Shown here piece after piece: positions 8,303-17,207 of a stretch of DNA of 64,000 bases. A program made the translations under genes and the position numbers. Source of the stretch: Streptomyces griseoluteus (GTDB lineage Bacteria; Actinomycetota; Actinomycetes; Streptomycetales; Streptomycetaceae); assembly GCF_004784465.1 (NCBI RefSeq), contig NZ_SRRU01000006.1, positions 372,001 to 436,000 of the forward strand. Reading direction: 5' to 3'. The notes under the pieces were generated by a model. The model made no database searches, was not told the DNA's origin, and worked only from the letters and a program-made list of their open reading frames with translations. Positions within the stretch are counted from its first letter, which is position 1. The number at the start of each line of letters is the position of its first letter.

Positions 8303-9392
8303 GCAACTCTCCTCCTCGCACGCTCTTCTCCCCCTCGGCTGGGACTCCCACTGGGAAGCCGAGTTCACCCCCTACGCCCGTCAGGGTCTGCTTCCCGGGC
8401 GGGTCGTCCGGGTAGACCGGGGGCAGTGTGATGTCCTCACCGCGGACGGGGTCGTCCGCGCCGACACCGCGTTCGTGACGCCCAACGACCCGATGCGGGT
8501 GCTGTGCACGGGGGACTGGGCCGCGGTCGACCCCGACGGCGGCAGTCCCCGGTACGTCCGGGCCTACCTCCCCCGCCGGACGGCCTTCGTGCGGTCCACC
8601 TCGTCCAAGCGGTCGGACGGGCAGATTCTGGCGGCCAATGTGGATCACGCCGTGGTCGCCGTGTCGCTCGCCGTCGAGCTGGACCTCGGGCGGGTCGAGC
8701 GGTTCCTCGCGCTGGCGTGGGAGTCCGGGGCGCAGCCGGTGGTCGTGCTGGCCAAGGCCGACCTGGTGCCGGACCCCGCGACGCTCGCGCATCTCGTACA
8801 GGACGTCGAGACCACCGCGCCCGGCGTCCCCGTACTCACCGTCAGCGCGCTGCACGGCGACGGGCTGGACGTGCTCCGGGCGCTGATCGGCACCGGTACC
8901 GCCGTGCTGCTCGGGCAGTCCGGCGCGGGCAAGTCCACGCTGGCCAACGCGCTCGTCGGCGCGGACGTGATGGACGTCCAGGCCGCGCGGGACGTGGACG
9001 GCAAGGGCCGGCACACCACGACCACCCGCAACCTGCTCCCGCTGCCCGGCGGGGGCGTGCTCATCGACACACCCGGACTGCGGGGTGTCGGCCTGTACGA
9101 CGCGGAGAGCGGGGTCGGCCAGGTGTTCTCCGAGATCGAGGAGCTGGCGGCGCGCTGCCGGTTCCACGACTGCTCCCACGCCACTGAGCCCGGCTGCGCG
9201 GTCGCCGCCGCCGTGGACTCCGGCGAGCTGCCCGTCCGGCGGCTGGAGAGCTACCGCAAGCTGGTCCGCGAGAACCAGTGGATCGTCGCCAAGACCGACG
9301 CCCGCCTGCGCGCCGAGATCCGCAGGGACTGGAAGCGCAAGGGAGCCGAGGGCCGCGCGGCGATGCGGGCCAAGCGGGGGCCCTGGACCTGA
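8286..9392 (+). CDS. rsgA: ribosome small-subunit-dependent GTPase RsgA
   Basis: 368 residues from the GTG at 8286, or 363 from the TTG at 8301; the latter has AAGGG at proper spacing and is a serious alternative. An N-terminal OB-fold is followed by a circularly permuted GTPase domain: AKADLV (G4) precedes the P-loop GQSGAGKST at about residues 210-218, then the TTTTRN switch region and DTPG (G3). A C-terminal zinc motif C-x4-C-x-H-x5-C follows. RsgA binds the 30S decoding region and helps late subunit maturation. It is preceded by a probable leader peptide and alternative hairpins, so its translation may be regulated. Confidence 0.95.
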   Translation: MKGLPLQLSSSHALLPLGWDSHWEAEFTPYARQGLLPGRVVRVDRGQCDVLTADGVVRADTAFVTPNDPMRVLCTGDWAAVDPDGGSPRYVRAYLPRRTAFVRSTSSKRSDGQILAANVDHAVVAVSLAVELDLGRVERFLALAWESGAQPVVVLAKADLVPDPATLAHLVQDVETTAPGVPVLTVSALHGDGLDVLRALIGTGTAVLLGQSGAGKSTLANALVGADVMDVQAARDVDGKGRHTTTTRNLLPLPGGGVLIDTPGLRGVGLYDAESGVGQVFSEIEELAARCRFHDCSHATEPGCAVAAAVDSGELPVRRLESYRKLVRENQWIVAKTDARLRAEIRRDWKRKGAEGRAAMRAKRGPWT

Positions 9393-9464
9393 CCCGTACG
9401 GGGGCCGGGCTGCATGTCCGTTTTCCGCTGGCCCGGCCCCCCTCCCACGTCCCACACTGGACGC

Positions 9465-10856
9465 ATGACGGACGATGACAGCAGGTACGAGGCGGTGCGC
9501 AGCCGCGACGGGCGGTTCGACGGCGTCTTCTTCTTCGCCGTCCGGACCACCGGCATCTACTGCCGCCCGAGCTGCCCGGCGGTGACCCCCAAGCGGTGCA
9601 ACGTGCGGTTCTTCCGCACGGCCGCCGCCGCCCAGGGGGCGGGCTTCCGGGCCTGCCGCCGCTGCCGCCCGGACGCCGTACCGGGGTCGGCCGAGTGGAA
9701 CGTCCGCGCGGACGTCGTCGGCCGGGCCATGCGGCTGATCGCGGACGGCGTCGTCGACCGTGAGGGCGTCACCGGCCTCGCCGCCCGTCTCGGCTACAGC
9801 GCCCGGCAGGTGCAGCGTCAGCTCACCGGCGAGGTCGGCGCGGGGCCCGTCGCCCTCGCCCGCGCCCAGCGCGCCCACACCGCGCGCACCCTGCTGCGCA
9901 CCACCGAACTCCCGGTCACCGAGATCGCGTTCGCGTCCGGCTTCCGCAGCATCCGCCAGTTCAACGACACCATCCGCGAGGTCTACGCCCACACCCCCAC
10001 CGAGGTACGCGACGCCGCCCCGCGCTCCCGCCGGAGTGCCCCGGGCACCGGCATCCCGCTGCGCCTCGCCCACCGGGGCCCCTACCAGGCCGGCGCCGTC
10101 TTCGACCTGCTCGCCCGCGAGGCCGTACCCGGCGTCGAGGAGGTGACCGGCACCCCTGGCGGCCGCGTCCACCGACGCACCCTGCGGCTGCCGTACGGCA
10201 CCGGCATCGCCGTCGTCCACGAGCGCGCCCACACCCCCGCACCGCGCGGCGGCACCCGGCCCGGCGGCTGGCTCGACGCCCGGCTGCTGCTCACCGACCC
10301 CCGCGACCTCACCACCGCCGTGCACCGGCTGCGCCGGTTGTACGACCTGGACGCCGACCCCTACGCCGTCGACGTCCGCCTCGGCGCCGACCCCCGGCTC
10401 GCCCGGCTGGTCGCCGCCCGGCCCGGCCTGCGCTCACCCGGTGCCGTCGACCCGCTGGAGATCGCCGCCCGCGTCCTGACCGGGTCGCCCGATGAGGTCG
10501 CACGGCTCGTTCTCCGGTACGGCAAGGCGCTCGACGCGCCCAGCGGCACCCTCACCCACCTCTTCCCCGAGCCCGCCGTCCTCGCCGAGGCGGAGGCCGG
10601 CACGCCGCTGGGCACGCTCGCCGCCGCCCTCGCCGACGGCCGACTGCGTCTCGACCCCGGCGCCGACCGGGACGAGGCCCGGCGCACCCTTGACGCCCTG
10701 CCCGGCATCACCCCGGCCGCCGTCGCCGCCCTCCGGGCGCGCGTCCTCGGCGACCCGGACGTCACCCCACCCGGTACGGACCTGCCCGAAGCCTGGCGGC
10801 CCTGGCGGTCCTACGCCGTTCAACACCTACGGGTCGCCGAGGAGCTGACCGACTGA
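9465..10856 (+). CDS. alkA: AlkA-type DNA-3-methyladenine glycosylase fused to Ada N-terminal domains
   Basis: 463 residues, three parts. Residues 1-75 form the Ada zinc-binding methyl-acceptor domain (YCRPSCPAVTPKRCN, then CRRCRP). Residues 85-180 form an AraC-type helix-turn-helix. From about residue 190 comes an AlkA N-terminal domain and an HhH-GPD glycosylase domain with the hairpin LDALPGITPAAVAAL near the end. Such fusions sense methyl phosphotriesters, activate alkylation-repair genes and remove alkylated bases. Its TGA overlaps the ATG of ogt by one base (TGATG), so the two form an adaptive-response operon. Confidence 0.94.
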   Translation: MTDDDSRYEAVRSRDGRFDGVFFFAVRTTGIYCRPSCPAVTPKRCNVRFFRTAAAAQGAGFRACRRCRPDAVPGSAEWNVRADVVGRAMRLIADGVVDREGVTGLAARLGYSARQVQRQLTGEVGAGPVALARAQRAHTARTLLRTTELPVTEIAFASGFRSIRQFNDTIREVYAHTPTEVRDAAPRSRRSAPGTGIPLRLAHRGPYQAGAVFDLLAREAVPGVEEVTGTPGGRVHRRTLRLPYGTGIAVVHERAHTPAPRGGTRPGGWLDARLLLTDPRDLTTAVHRLRRLYDLDADPYAVDVRLGADPRLARLVAARPGLRSPGAVDPLEIAARVLTGSPDEVARLVLRYGKALDAPSGTLTHLFPEPAVLAEAEAGTPLGTLAAALADGRLRLDPGADRDEARRTLDALPGITPAAVAALRARVLGDPDVTPPGTDLPEAWRPWRSYAVQHLRVAEELTD

Positions 10857-11359
10857 TGGCGATCATGGACAACCCCTACTGGACCGAACTGGCCTCCCCG
10901 GTCGGCCCCCTGCTGCTCACCGCCGACGCCGACGGCGCGCTGACCTCGGTCTCCGTGCCGGGCCAGAAGGGCGGCCGGACCGTCCAGGAGGGCTGGCGGC
11001 ACGACCCCGGACCCTTCCGGGAAGCCACCGAGCAGCTCACCGCCTACTTCGCCGGTGACCTCAAGGAGTTCGACCTGCCGGTCCGTGTGCGGGGCACCGA
11101 GTTCCGCGAGCGGGTGTGGGCCGCCCTGGACGCCGTCCCCTACGGGGCCACCACCACGTACGGCGCGATCGCGGCCCGGGTCGGTGCCCCGCGCGCGGCG
11201 ATCCGCGCGGTGGGCGGCGCGCTGGGCGCCAACCCTCTGCTGATCGTCCGCGCCTGCCACCGGGTCATCGGGGCCGACGGCACGATGACCGGGTATGCGG
11301 GCGGGCTCGAGCGGAAGATGTGGCTGCTGCGTCTGGAGGGGGTGCTGGGCGACGCGTAA
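10856..11359 (+). CDS. ogt: methylated-DNA--protein-cysteine methyltransferase
   Basis: 167 residues. The C-terminal Ada/Ogt domain shows the winged-helix segment (TTTYGAIAARVGAPRAAIRA), a helix containing GGALGANPL and the active-site motif ACHRVIG followed by GYAGGLERK. The methyl-accepting cysteine is present; the usual Pro before it is Ala. It transfers O6-methylguanine methyl groups to itself irreversibly. It is translationally coupled to the Ada/AlkA gene by a one-base stop/start overlap. Confidence 0.95.
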   Translation: MAIMDNPYWTELASPVGPLLLTADADGALTSVSVPGQKGGRTVQEGWRHDPGPFREATEQLTAYFAGDLKEFDLPVRVRGTEFRERVWAALDAVPYGATTTYGAIAARVGAPRAAIRAVGGALGANPLLIVRACHRVIGADGTMTGYAGGLERKMWLLRLEGVLGDA

Positions 11360-11493
11360 GCCCGTAGGGGACGCCCGCGCTGGGCCGTGCGAGTGGCCCC
11401 CGGCGCTGGCGCCCCCTGGGGGCCCGCCGCGTGTGACACCGTCGCCTCCGGCGGCCCGGACACGCGGACGGGCCCGGCGCGAAAGGGCGGACA

Positions 11494-12654
11494 GTGGGCT
11501 ACGTCGTACGGTTCCTCGCGGCCCTGCTGCTCGTCCTCACCCCGGCCCCGGCACGGGCCGCCGAGGCGCAGTCCTGGACCGGCACCTGGGAGGCCGCCCC
11601 CTCCGGCACCGCCCCCGCCCTGCCCGGCGCCGCGATCCGCAACATCGTCCACCTCAGCGTCGGCGGCCCCGAGCTGCGAGTACGCGTCACCAACCGGCTC
11701 GGCACCACCCCGCTGCACCTCGGCGCGGTCACCGTCGCCCTCCGGCAGGGCCAGGGCCCGGACGCCGTACCCGGCACCCTGCGCACCGCCACCTTCCAAC
11801 GCGCGACCACCGCCACGGTCCCGCCCGGCCGGGACCTCCTCACCGACCCGGTCCGGCTCACCGTCCCGGCCGCCGCCGACCTCCTGGTCACCGTCCTCAC
11901 CCCGGACGACTCCGGCCCCGCCACCCAGCACGGCACCGCCCTCCAGACCAGCTGGGTCGCGCTGGTCGGCGCCGGGCACGCGGCCGACGAGGACGGGTCC
12001 GCCTACCGCACCCCCATCAGCAACTGGTACTACCTCGCCGGTGTCGACGTACGCGGCACCGCCACCGGCAGCGTCGTCGCCTTCGGCGACTCCCTCACCG
12101 ACGGCCACGGCTCCACCCACGGCGCCAACCACCGCTGGCCCGACCTGCTCGCCGCCCGCCACCGCCGGCTCGGTGTCCTCAACGCGGGCATCGGCGGCAA
12201 CCGCCTGCTGCGCGACGGCACCGGCCCCGGTGCCCTCGCCCGGCTCGACGCGGACGCGCTGGACCGCGCCGGAGTCCGCTTCCTCGTCGTCTTCGAGGGC
12301 GTCAACGACATCAACGGCAAGCCCACCGCCGACGACGTCAGCGCCTACGCCGACGCCTACCGCACCCTCGTCGCCCGCGCCCACGCCCGGCACCTGCGCG
12401 TGGTGGGCCTCACCCTCACCCCGTACGCCGGCTACCCGGCACACACGCCGGCCCGCGAGAAGGTACGGCAGGGGGTCAACGACTTCATCCGCACCGGCGG
12501 GGCCTTCGACGCCGTCTGCGACGCGGACGCGGCGCTGCGCGATCCGGCCGACCCGGTGCGGCTGCTGCCGCGCTACGACCCCGGCGACCATCTGCACTTC
12601 GACGACGACGGGATGCGCGCGGTCGCCGACTGTGTGAGCCGCGTCCTGCTGTGA
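11494..12654 (+). CDS. secreted SGNH/GDSL-family hydrolase
   Basis: 386 residues with an N-terminal signal peptide (hydrophobic FLAALLLVLTPAPARA, likely cleavage after about residue 22). The second half carries GDSL blocks: FGDSLTDG (block I, nucleophile Ser), GIGGNR (block II), FEGVNDI (block III, with Asn) and DHLHFDDDG (block V, Asp-x-x-His). A beta-rich N-terminal domain precedes it. Relatives are extracellular esterases or lipases. GTG start with GAAAGGG upstream. It is followed by a short bidirectional hairpin and the convergent DUF456 gene. Confidence 0.9.
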   Translation: MGYVVRFLAALLLVLTPAPARAAEAQSWTGTWEAAPSGTAPALPGAAIRNIVHLSVGGPELRVRVTNRLGTTPLHLGAVTVALRQGQGPDAVPGTLRTATFQRATTATVPPGRDLLTDPVRLTVPAAADLLVTVLTPDDSGPATQHGTALQTSWVALVGAGHAADEDGSAYRTPISNWYYLAGVDVRGTATGSVVAFGDSLTDGHGSTHGANHRWPDLLAARHRRLGVLNAGIGGNRLLRDGTGPGALARLDADALDRAGVRFLVVFEGVNDINGKPTADDVSAYADAYRTLVARAHARHLRVVGLTLTPYAGYPAHTPAREKVRQGVNDFIRTGGAFDAVCDADAALRDPADPVRLLPRYDPGDHLHFDDDGMRAVADCVSRVLL

Positions 12655-12668
12655 CCCCGTGCGGGGTC
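12653..12668. terminator. short hairpin between convergent genes
   Basis: GACCCCG-TG-CGGGGTC, perfect 7-bp arms, overlapping the stop codons of both the SGNH hydrolase and the DUF456 gene. It could end transcription from both sides. Confidence 0.4.
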
Positions 12669-13149
12669 AGCCCCACAGCACCGCGCCCAGCCACCCGGCC
12701 GCGATCAGCAGGCAGGCGAAGAGTTCCGTGAACACGCTGGAGCCACCCGAGCGCATCGCCGTACGCAGCGCGGCCATCGCCTCGCCGTGGCGGCCGAGCC
12801 GGAGTCGTTCGCCCAGGTAGATGCCGCCCATGAAGCCGGGCAGCGCGCCCACCACGGGCAGCAGCACGAAGCCGACGAGCGCGCCGACGCCCGCGTACAC
12901 CGCCATCCGGGGCGTCGCGCCGCTCGCCCGCAGCCGGCGTGGGGGCAGCGTCCAGCGGACGATCTGCGCCAGCAGCAGGACGACGGTCGCGCCGAGCAGG
13001 AGCGCCCAGGCCAGGCCGGACGGGTTCGTCAGCGCCCACCACAGGACCCCGGCCCACACCAGCCACGAACCCGGCACGCCGGGCACCAGCACCCCGCACA
13101 GGCCGAGCGCGATCACCAGGCCGACCAGCAGGAGTTCCCACGCTCCCAT
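12667..13149 (-). CDS. DUF456 integral membrane protein
   Basis: 160 residues, mostly hydrophobic, with about four transmembrane segments (LLLVGLVIALGLCGVLVPGVPG, ALLLGATVVLLLAQIV, AGVGALVGFVLLPVVGALPG and the C-terminal LIAAGWLGAVLW). The paired Gly/Pro-rich hairpins (GVLVPGVPGS and PVVGALPGFMGGIYLGE) are typical of DUF456. Role unknown; membrane location is clear. It is monocistronic and convergent with the SGNH hydrolase. The ribosome site is weak (GGGCAG). Confidence 0.85.
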   Translation of the reverse strand: MGAWELLLVGLVIALGLCGVLVPGVPGSWLVWAGVLWWALTNPSGLAWALLLGATVVLLLAQIVRWTLPPRRLRASGATPRMAVYAGVGALVGFVLLPVVGALPGFMGGIYLGERLRLGRHGEAMAALRTAMRSGGSSVFTELFACLLIAAGWLGAVLWG

Positions 13150-13288
13150 CTGCCCAGCGTGCCCGAGCCCGTACGGAACCGCAGATCTCGTACGGCCGTT
13201 CGCCCAGTCCCCCGATGCGCTGGGCGAGGAGGGCCCGATTTCGCCGATGCCCCGTTTCCGCGCGGCCCGCGTGGTGACAATTACCGGC

Positions 13289-15064
13289 ATGAGTCAGCAG
13301 GGGGACGGGCCCACTCGCCAGGACGACGACTGGTGGGGTCAGCTCTACGACGAAACGGCCGACGACACCGGACCGGCACCGGCCCCGGATTCCCTGGACG
13401 ACCGGTACGCCTCGGCGAAACGCACGACGGGGCGGGGGCCTGGCGGCGCCGAGGACAGGGGAGCGCGGCGGGAGGGCTCGCCGTCCTCGCCGGGCAAGAG
13501 ATCCGACGGCCCGGCTCCCGGGCAGCGCCCGTCGTTTCCGCCCCAGCGGGGCGCCGAGCCCGCTGCCGGCGGAGGGGAGCCTTCGGTTCCCGGTGCTCAG
13601 CCAGGGGCCACGCCGGCGTCGGATGCGCGGCGGACCCCGCCGACCGCTCCTCCCGCGCCGGGTGCTCCGGCGCCGCCGACCGCTCCTCCCGCGCCGGACG
13701 CGCGGGCGCCCCGGCCCGCCGGCCCGCCCCTTCCGGGCACCCCGGTCTCGCCTCCCGTACCGGATGCGCGGCGAACTCCGCCGGCCGAACCGGCGGTCCC
13801 TCCGGTGCCGGATGCCCCGGTACCGCCGACAGAGCCCTCTGCGCCGGACCCCCGGCGGGCGACGCCCACCGCTCCAGGGCGGACGCCGGTTCCGCCGAGC
13901 GCCCCGGACACACCGGCAGGCCGGGCCCCGGTGTCGCCCGCCGCCCCGGACCCGCGGCCGGACCGCCGGCCCGCCGCCCCGGACCCGCGGCCGGACCGCC
14001 GGCCCGCCGCCCCCGACCCCCGGCCCGGCCGGCCCCCCGCCGTCCCGCCCATGCCCGGCTGGCCCGCCCCCACGGCGGAACAGCCCCCCGAGCCCCGCGA
14101 CCCCGGCGCCCCCCGAGGTCCCGTGGTCAGCGGTGTAGCCCACTTCACCCCCGCCGCGCCCCCCACCCCCGACTACGTCGGCTCGCGGCCGCCCACCTAC
14201 GCGCCCGAGCCCACCGCGCTGCCCGCCGCCGATCCCGAGGAGCTCGGGGAGTTGGTGCCGGACACCGTGCTGGAGGGGGCGCGGTACGGGGCGTACACCT
14301 TGCGGGCGGTGTCGCTGCGGGGCGACTCCGCGCGGTATCGGGGGGAGGCGCGGCGGGACGCGCTGCTGGTGGCGCGGTTCGGCGCGGGCGAGCAGGCGCT
14401 CGTGCTGGTGGCGATGGCGACCGGCACGCGGGCGGTGCCCGGTGCGCACCGGGCGGCGGCCGAGGCGTGCCGGTGGATCGGGCAGGCGGTGGGACGCAGC
14501 CACGAACGCCTGGTCGAGGACCTGCGGGCGGGCCGGCGCGGCGACCTCAAGTCCGGGCTGAACCGCCTCACCGACCGCACCCTGGGCAAACTCCGCGCCG
14601 CCTCCGGCGAGCCCACCGCGAGCCTGCGCTGTCTGCTGCTGCCCGCCGACCCCGACTGCCGCACCCGCGTGTTCTTCGGCGCCGGCGAGGGCGGCCTGTT
14701 CCGGCTGCGGGACGGCGAGTGGGGGGACATCGAACCGGCCGTACCGGCGGAGGGCACCCAGGACGGCGACCGGCTCACCATGGACCTCGGCATCCCGGTC
14801 CCGCCGAGCCCGTACGAGCCCGCCGAGCCGGCGCAGATGCCGTTCCGGTTCCGGGCCGCCCTAGCCCGGCCGGGTGATGTGCTGATGATGTGCACCTCCG
14901 GCCTCGCGGACCCGCTGCGCGGCGAGGCGTCCCTCGGGGCGTTCCTGGGGCGCCGCTGGTCGCGCGCCGCCGCGCCCGGTCTCGCCGGGTTCCTGGCGGA
15001 CGTCCGGACGAGGGTGAAGGGGTACGCCGACGACCGTACGGCCGCCGCCGTTTGGGAGGCGTAA
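13289..15064 (+). CDS. PP2C-like protein with long Pro/Ala-rich N-terminal region
   Basis: 591 residues. Residues 1-30 carry the conserved tag QDDDWWGQLYDE. Residues about 30-300 are low-complexity and rich in Pro, Ala and Arg, including tandem copies of an 11-residue unit (APDPRPDRRPA). The C-terminal 280 residues look like a protein phosphatase 2C fold: SLRGDSARYRGEARRDALLV, GDVLMMCTSGLADPL and a final DDRTAAAVW. Some metal-ligand positions look degenerate, so catalysis is not certain; a regulatory phosphatase-like role is possible. No signal peptide. No clear ribosome site precedes the ATG, so the start could be slightly different. Confidence 0.78.
   Translation: MSQQGDGPTRQDDDWWGQLYDETADDTGPAPAPDSLDDRYASAKRTTGRGPGGAEDRGARREGSPSSPGKRSDGPAPGQRPSFPPQRGAEPAAGGGEPSVPGAQPGATPASDARRTPPTAPPAPGAPAPPTAPPAPDARAPRPAGPPLPGTPVSPPVPDARRTPPAEPAVPPVPDAPVPPTEPSAPDPRRATPTAPGRTPVPPSAPDTPAGRAPVSPAAPDPRPDRRPAAPDPRPDRRPAAPDPRPGRPPAVPPMPGWPAPTAEQPPEPRDPGAPRGPVVSGVAHFTPAAPPTPDYVGSRPPTYAPEPTALPAADPEELGELVPDTVLEGARYGAYTLRAVSLRGDSARYRGEARRDALLVARFGAGEQALVLVAMATGTRAVPGAHRAAAEACRWIGQAVGRSHERLVEDLRAGRRGDLKSGLNRLTDRTLGKLRAASGEPTASLRCLLLPADPDCRTRVFFGAGEGGLFRLRDGEWGDIEPAVPAEGTQDGDRLTMDLGIPVPPSPYEPAEPAQMPFRFRAALARPGDVLMMCTSGLADPLRGEASLGAFLGRRWSRAAAPGLAGFLADVRTRVKGYADDRTAAAVWEA
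13941..14040 (+). repeat. 33-bp coding tandem repeat
   Basis: A 33-nt unit beginning CCGCCCCGGACC repeats with exact period (13941 and 13974) and continues as a third, diverged copy. It encodes 11-residue steps of the disordered linker in the PP2C-like protein. Copy number could vary between strains. Confidence 0.75.
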
Positions 15065-15134
15065 CCGCGGCCCCTGTGACTTCATGGAAGCGCAGGGGCG
15101 TATCCCAGGGACCGCGAAGGGGCGGACGACCGTC

Positions 15135-16877
15135 ATGGCCAAACAGAACGTCGCCGAGCAGTTCGTCGACATCCTCGCCCGCGCCGGCGTGCGCCGTATG
15201 TACGGCGTCGTCGGCGACAGCCTCAACCCGATCGTGGACGCCGTGCGCCGCAACGCCGCGATCGACTGGGTGCATGTGCGGCACGAGGAGGTCGCCGCCT
15301 TCGCGGCCGGCGCCGAGGCGCAGATCACCGGCAAGCTCACCGCGTGCGCGGGCTCCTGCGGCCCCGGCAACCTGCACCTGATCAACGGCCTCTACGACGC
15401 CCACCGCTCCATGGCGCCCGTACTGGCGCTGGCCTCCCACATCCCGTCCAGTGAGATCGGCCTCTCCTACTTCCAGGAGACGCACCCGGAACGGCTGTTC
15501 CAGGAGTGCAGCCACTACAGCGAGATGATCTCCAACCCGCAGCAGATGCCCCGGCTGCTCCAGACCGCGATCCAGCACGCCATCGGCCAGCGGGGCGTCA
15601 GCGTGGTCACCCTGCCCGGCGACGTCGCCGACCAGCCCGCGCCCGACCGGTCCTTCGAGAGCGCCCTGGTCACCTCCCGGCCCACGATCCGCCCCGGCGA
15701 CGCCGAGATCGACCGCCTGGTGGAGCTGATCGACCAGGCCGACAAGGTCACCCTGTTCTGCGGCGCGGGCACGGCGGGCGCGCACGCCGAGGTGATGGAG
15801 TTCGCGGGCCGTATCAAGTCCCCGGTGGGCCACGCCCTGCGCGGCAAGGAGTGGATTCAGTACGACAACCCGTTCGACGTCGGCATGAGCGGGCTGCTCG
15901 GGTACGGCGCGGCCTACGAGGCCACCCACGAGTGCGAGCTGCTGCTCCTGGTCGGCACCGACTTCCCGTACAACGCGTTCCTGCCGGACGACGTGAAGAT
16001 CGCGCAGATCGACGTACGGCCCGAGGTCATCGGACGGCGTTCGCGGCTGGACCTCGCGGTGTGGGGGGACGTCCGCGAGACGCTGCGGTGTCTGATCCCC
16101 CGGGTGCGGGAGAAGACGGACCGCCGCTTCCTGGACAAGATGCTGAGGAAACACGCCGACGCGCTGGAGGGCGTGGTCAAGGCGTACACCCGCAAGGTGG
16201 ACAAGCACATCCCCATCCACCCCGAGTACGTGGCGTCCGTGCTGGACGAGCTGGCGGACGACGACGCGATCTTCACCGTCGACACCGGCATGAACAACGT
16301 CTGGGCCGCCCGCTACATCTCGCCCAACGGCCGCCGCCGGATCATCGGTTCGTTCTCGCACGGCTCGATGGCCAACGCGATGCCGATGGCCATCGGCGCC
16401 CAGCTCGTGGACCGGGACCGGCAGGTCGTCGCCATGGCCGGTGACGGCGGGTTCACCATGCTGATGGGCGACTTCCTGACCCTGGTGCAGCAGGATCTGC
16501 CGGTCAAGCTCGTCCTGTTCAACAACTCCGCGCTCGGCATGGTGGAGTTGGAGATGCTGGTCGCCGGGCTGCCGTCGTACGGCACCACCGACGTCAACCC
16601 CGACTTCGCCGAAGTCGCCCGCGCCTGCGGGGTGTTCGGGGTGCGGGTGGAGAAGCCCAAGCAGCTGGCCGGGGCACTGAAGGACGCCTTCAAGCACAAA
16701 GGCCCGGCGCTGGTGGACGTCGTCACCGACCCCAACGCCCTCTCGATCCCGCCGAAGATCAAGGCCGACATGGTCACCGGGTTCGCGCTGTCCGCCTCGA
16801 AAATCGTGCTGGACGGCGGCGTCGGCCGGATGCTCCAGATGGCCCGCTCCAACCTCCGCAACGTCCCCCGGCCCTGA
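15135..16877 (+). CDS. poxB: pyruvate dehydrogenase (quinone)/pyruvate oxidase, TPP-dependent
   Basis: 580 residues, the normal length for PoxB. TPP-enzyme N-terminal domain with the conserved Glu in VRHEEVAAFAAGAEAQ (about residues 49-64) and CGPGNLHLING; a central domain (VTLFCGAGTAG); and a C-terminal TPP-binding domain with the motif GDGGFTMLMGDFLTL...NN. The C-terminal tail is the kind that anchors PoxB to the membrane. The enzyme decarboxylates pyruvate to acetate and passes electrons to quinone, mainly in stationary phase. An upstream in-frame ATG at 15084 would add 17 residues; family N-termini favour MAKQNVAEQFV at 15135. Confidence 0.92.
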   Translation: MAKQNVAEQFVDILARAGVRRMYGVVGDSLNPIVDAVRRNAAIDWVHVRHEEVAAFAAGAEAQITGKLTACAGSCGPGNLHLINGLYDAHRSMAPVLALASHIPSSEIGLSYFQETHPERLFQECSHYSEMISNPQQMPRLLQTAIQHAIGQRGVSVVTLPGDVADQPAPDRSFESALVTSRPTIRPGDAEIDRLVELIDQADKVTLFCGAGTAGAHAEVMEFAGRIKSPVGHALRGKEWIQYDNPFDVGMSGLLGYGAAYEATHECELLLLVGTDFPYNAFLPDDVKIAQIDVRPEVIGRRSRLDLAVWGDVRETLRCLIPRVREKTDRRFLDKMLRKHADALEGVVKAYTRKVDKHIPIHPEYVASVLDELADDDAIFTVDTGMNNVWAARYISPNGRRRIIGSFSHGSMANAMPMAIGAQLVDRDRQVVAMAGDGGFTMLMGDFLTLVQQDLPVKLVLFNNSALGMVELEMLVAGLPSYGTTDVNPDFAEVARACGVFGVRVEKPKQLAGALKDAFKHKGPALVDVVTDPNALSIPPKIKADMVTGFALSASKIVLDGGVGRMLQMARSNLRNVPRP

Positions 16878-17207
16878 ACTCGCCCTGAGAAGCGGCGATT
16901 TCCGGTCAGTTTCACCGGGAGTGACCGATTGGGGGCACAGGGTGCCCGGATGGGCCCGCAGGAGCCCTCAGACGGCTCCTGCGGCGCCTTTCGGCCGTCT
17001 CGGCGCTTTCCGTACGCGTGTCGAGGCGGTCGGTGGACGGCCCGTACGGCCGCCGCGCGTGGCCGAACACCCGGCGGTCGGGCCGCGGCCATGACTGGCC
17101 GTTGGTCCGCTGGGCAACCATCCGTCGTGGACGCGGTCGACCAGAAGGAGAGGGCCGGCGACGTGTGGGCGGGGGTCATGACGAGGCAGGTGCGAGGGGG
17201 CGGTCCC
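16878..17207. other. 330-bp gap with hairpin after poxB
   Basis: No gene seen. It holds one clear hairpin, GCAGGAGCC-ctcagac-GGCTCCTGC (16958-16982), a likely poxB terminator, and an overlapping alternative pairing AGACGG/CCGTCT. The right half should contain the promoter of the ATPase-fold gene, but no confident -10/-35 pair could be chosen. Confidence 0.5.
16958..16982 (+). terminator. poxB terminator hairpin
   Basis: Perfect 9-bp stem with a 7-base loop, 80 bases after the poxB stop codon, without a T-tract. Confidence 0.5.

Noticed and set aside
13941..14040. CRISPR or mobile repeat
   Set aside because: Period is 33 bp in frame inside a coding region and translates to a simple linker repeat.
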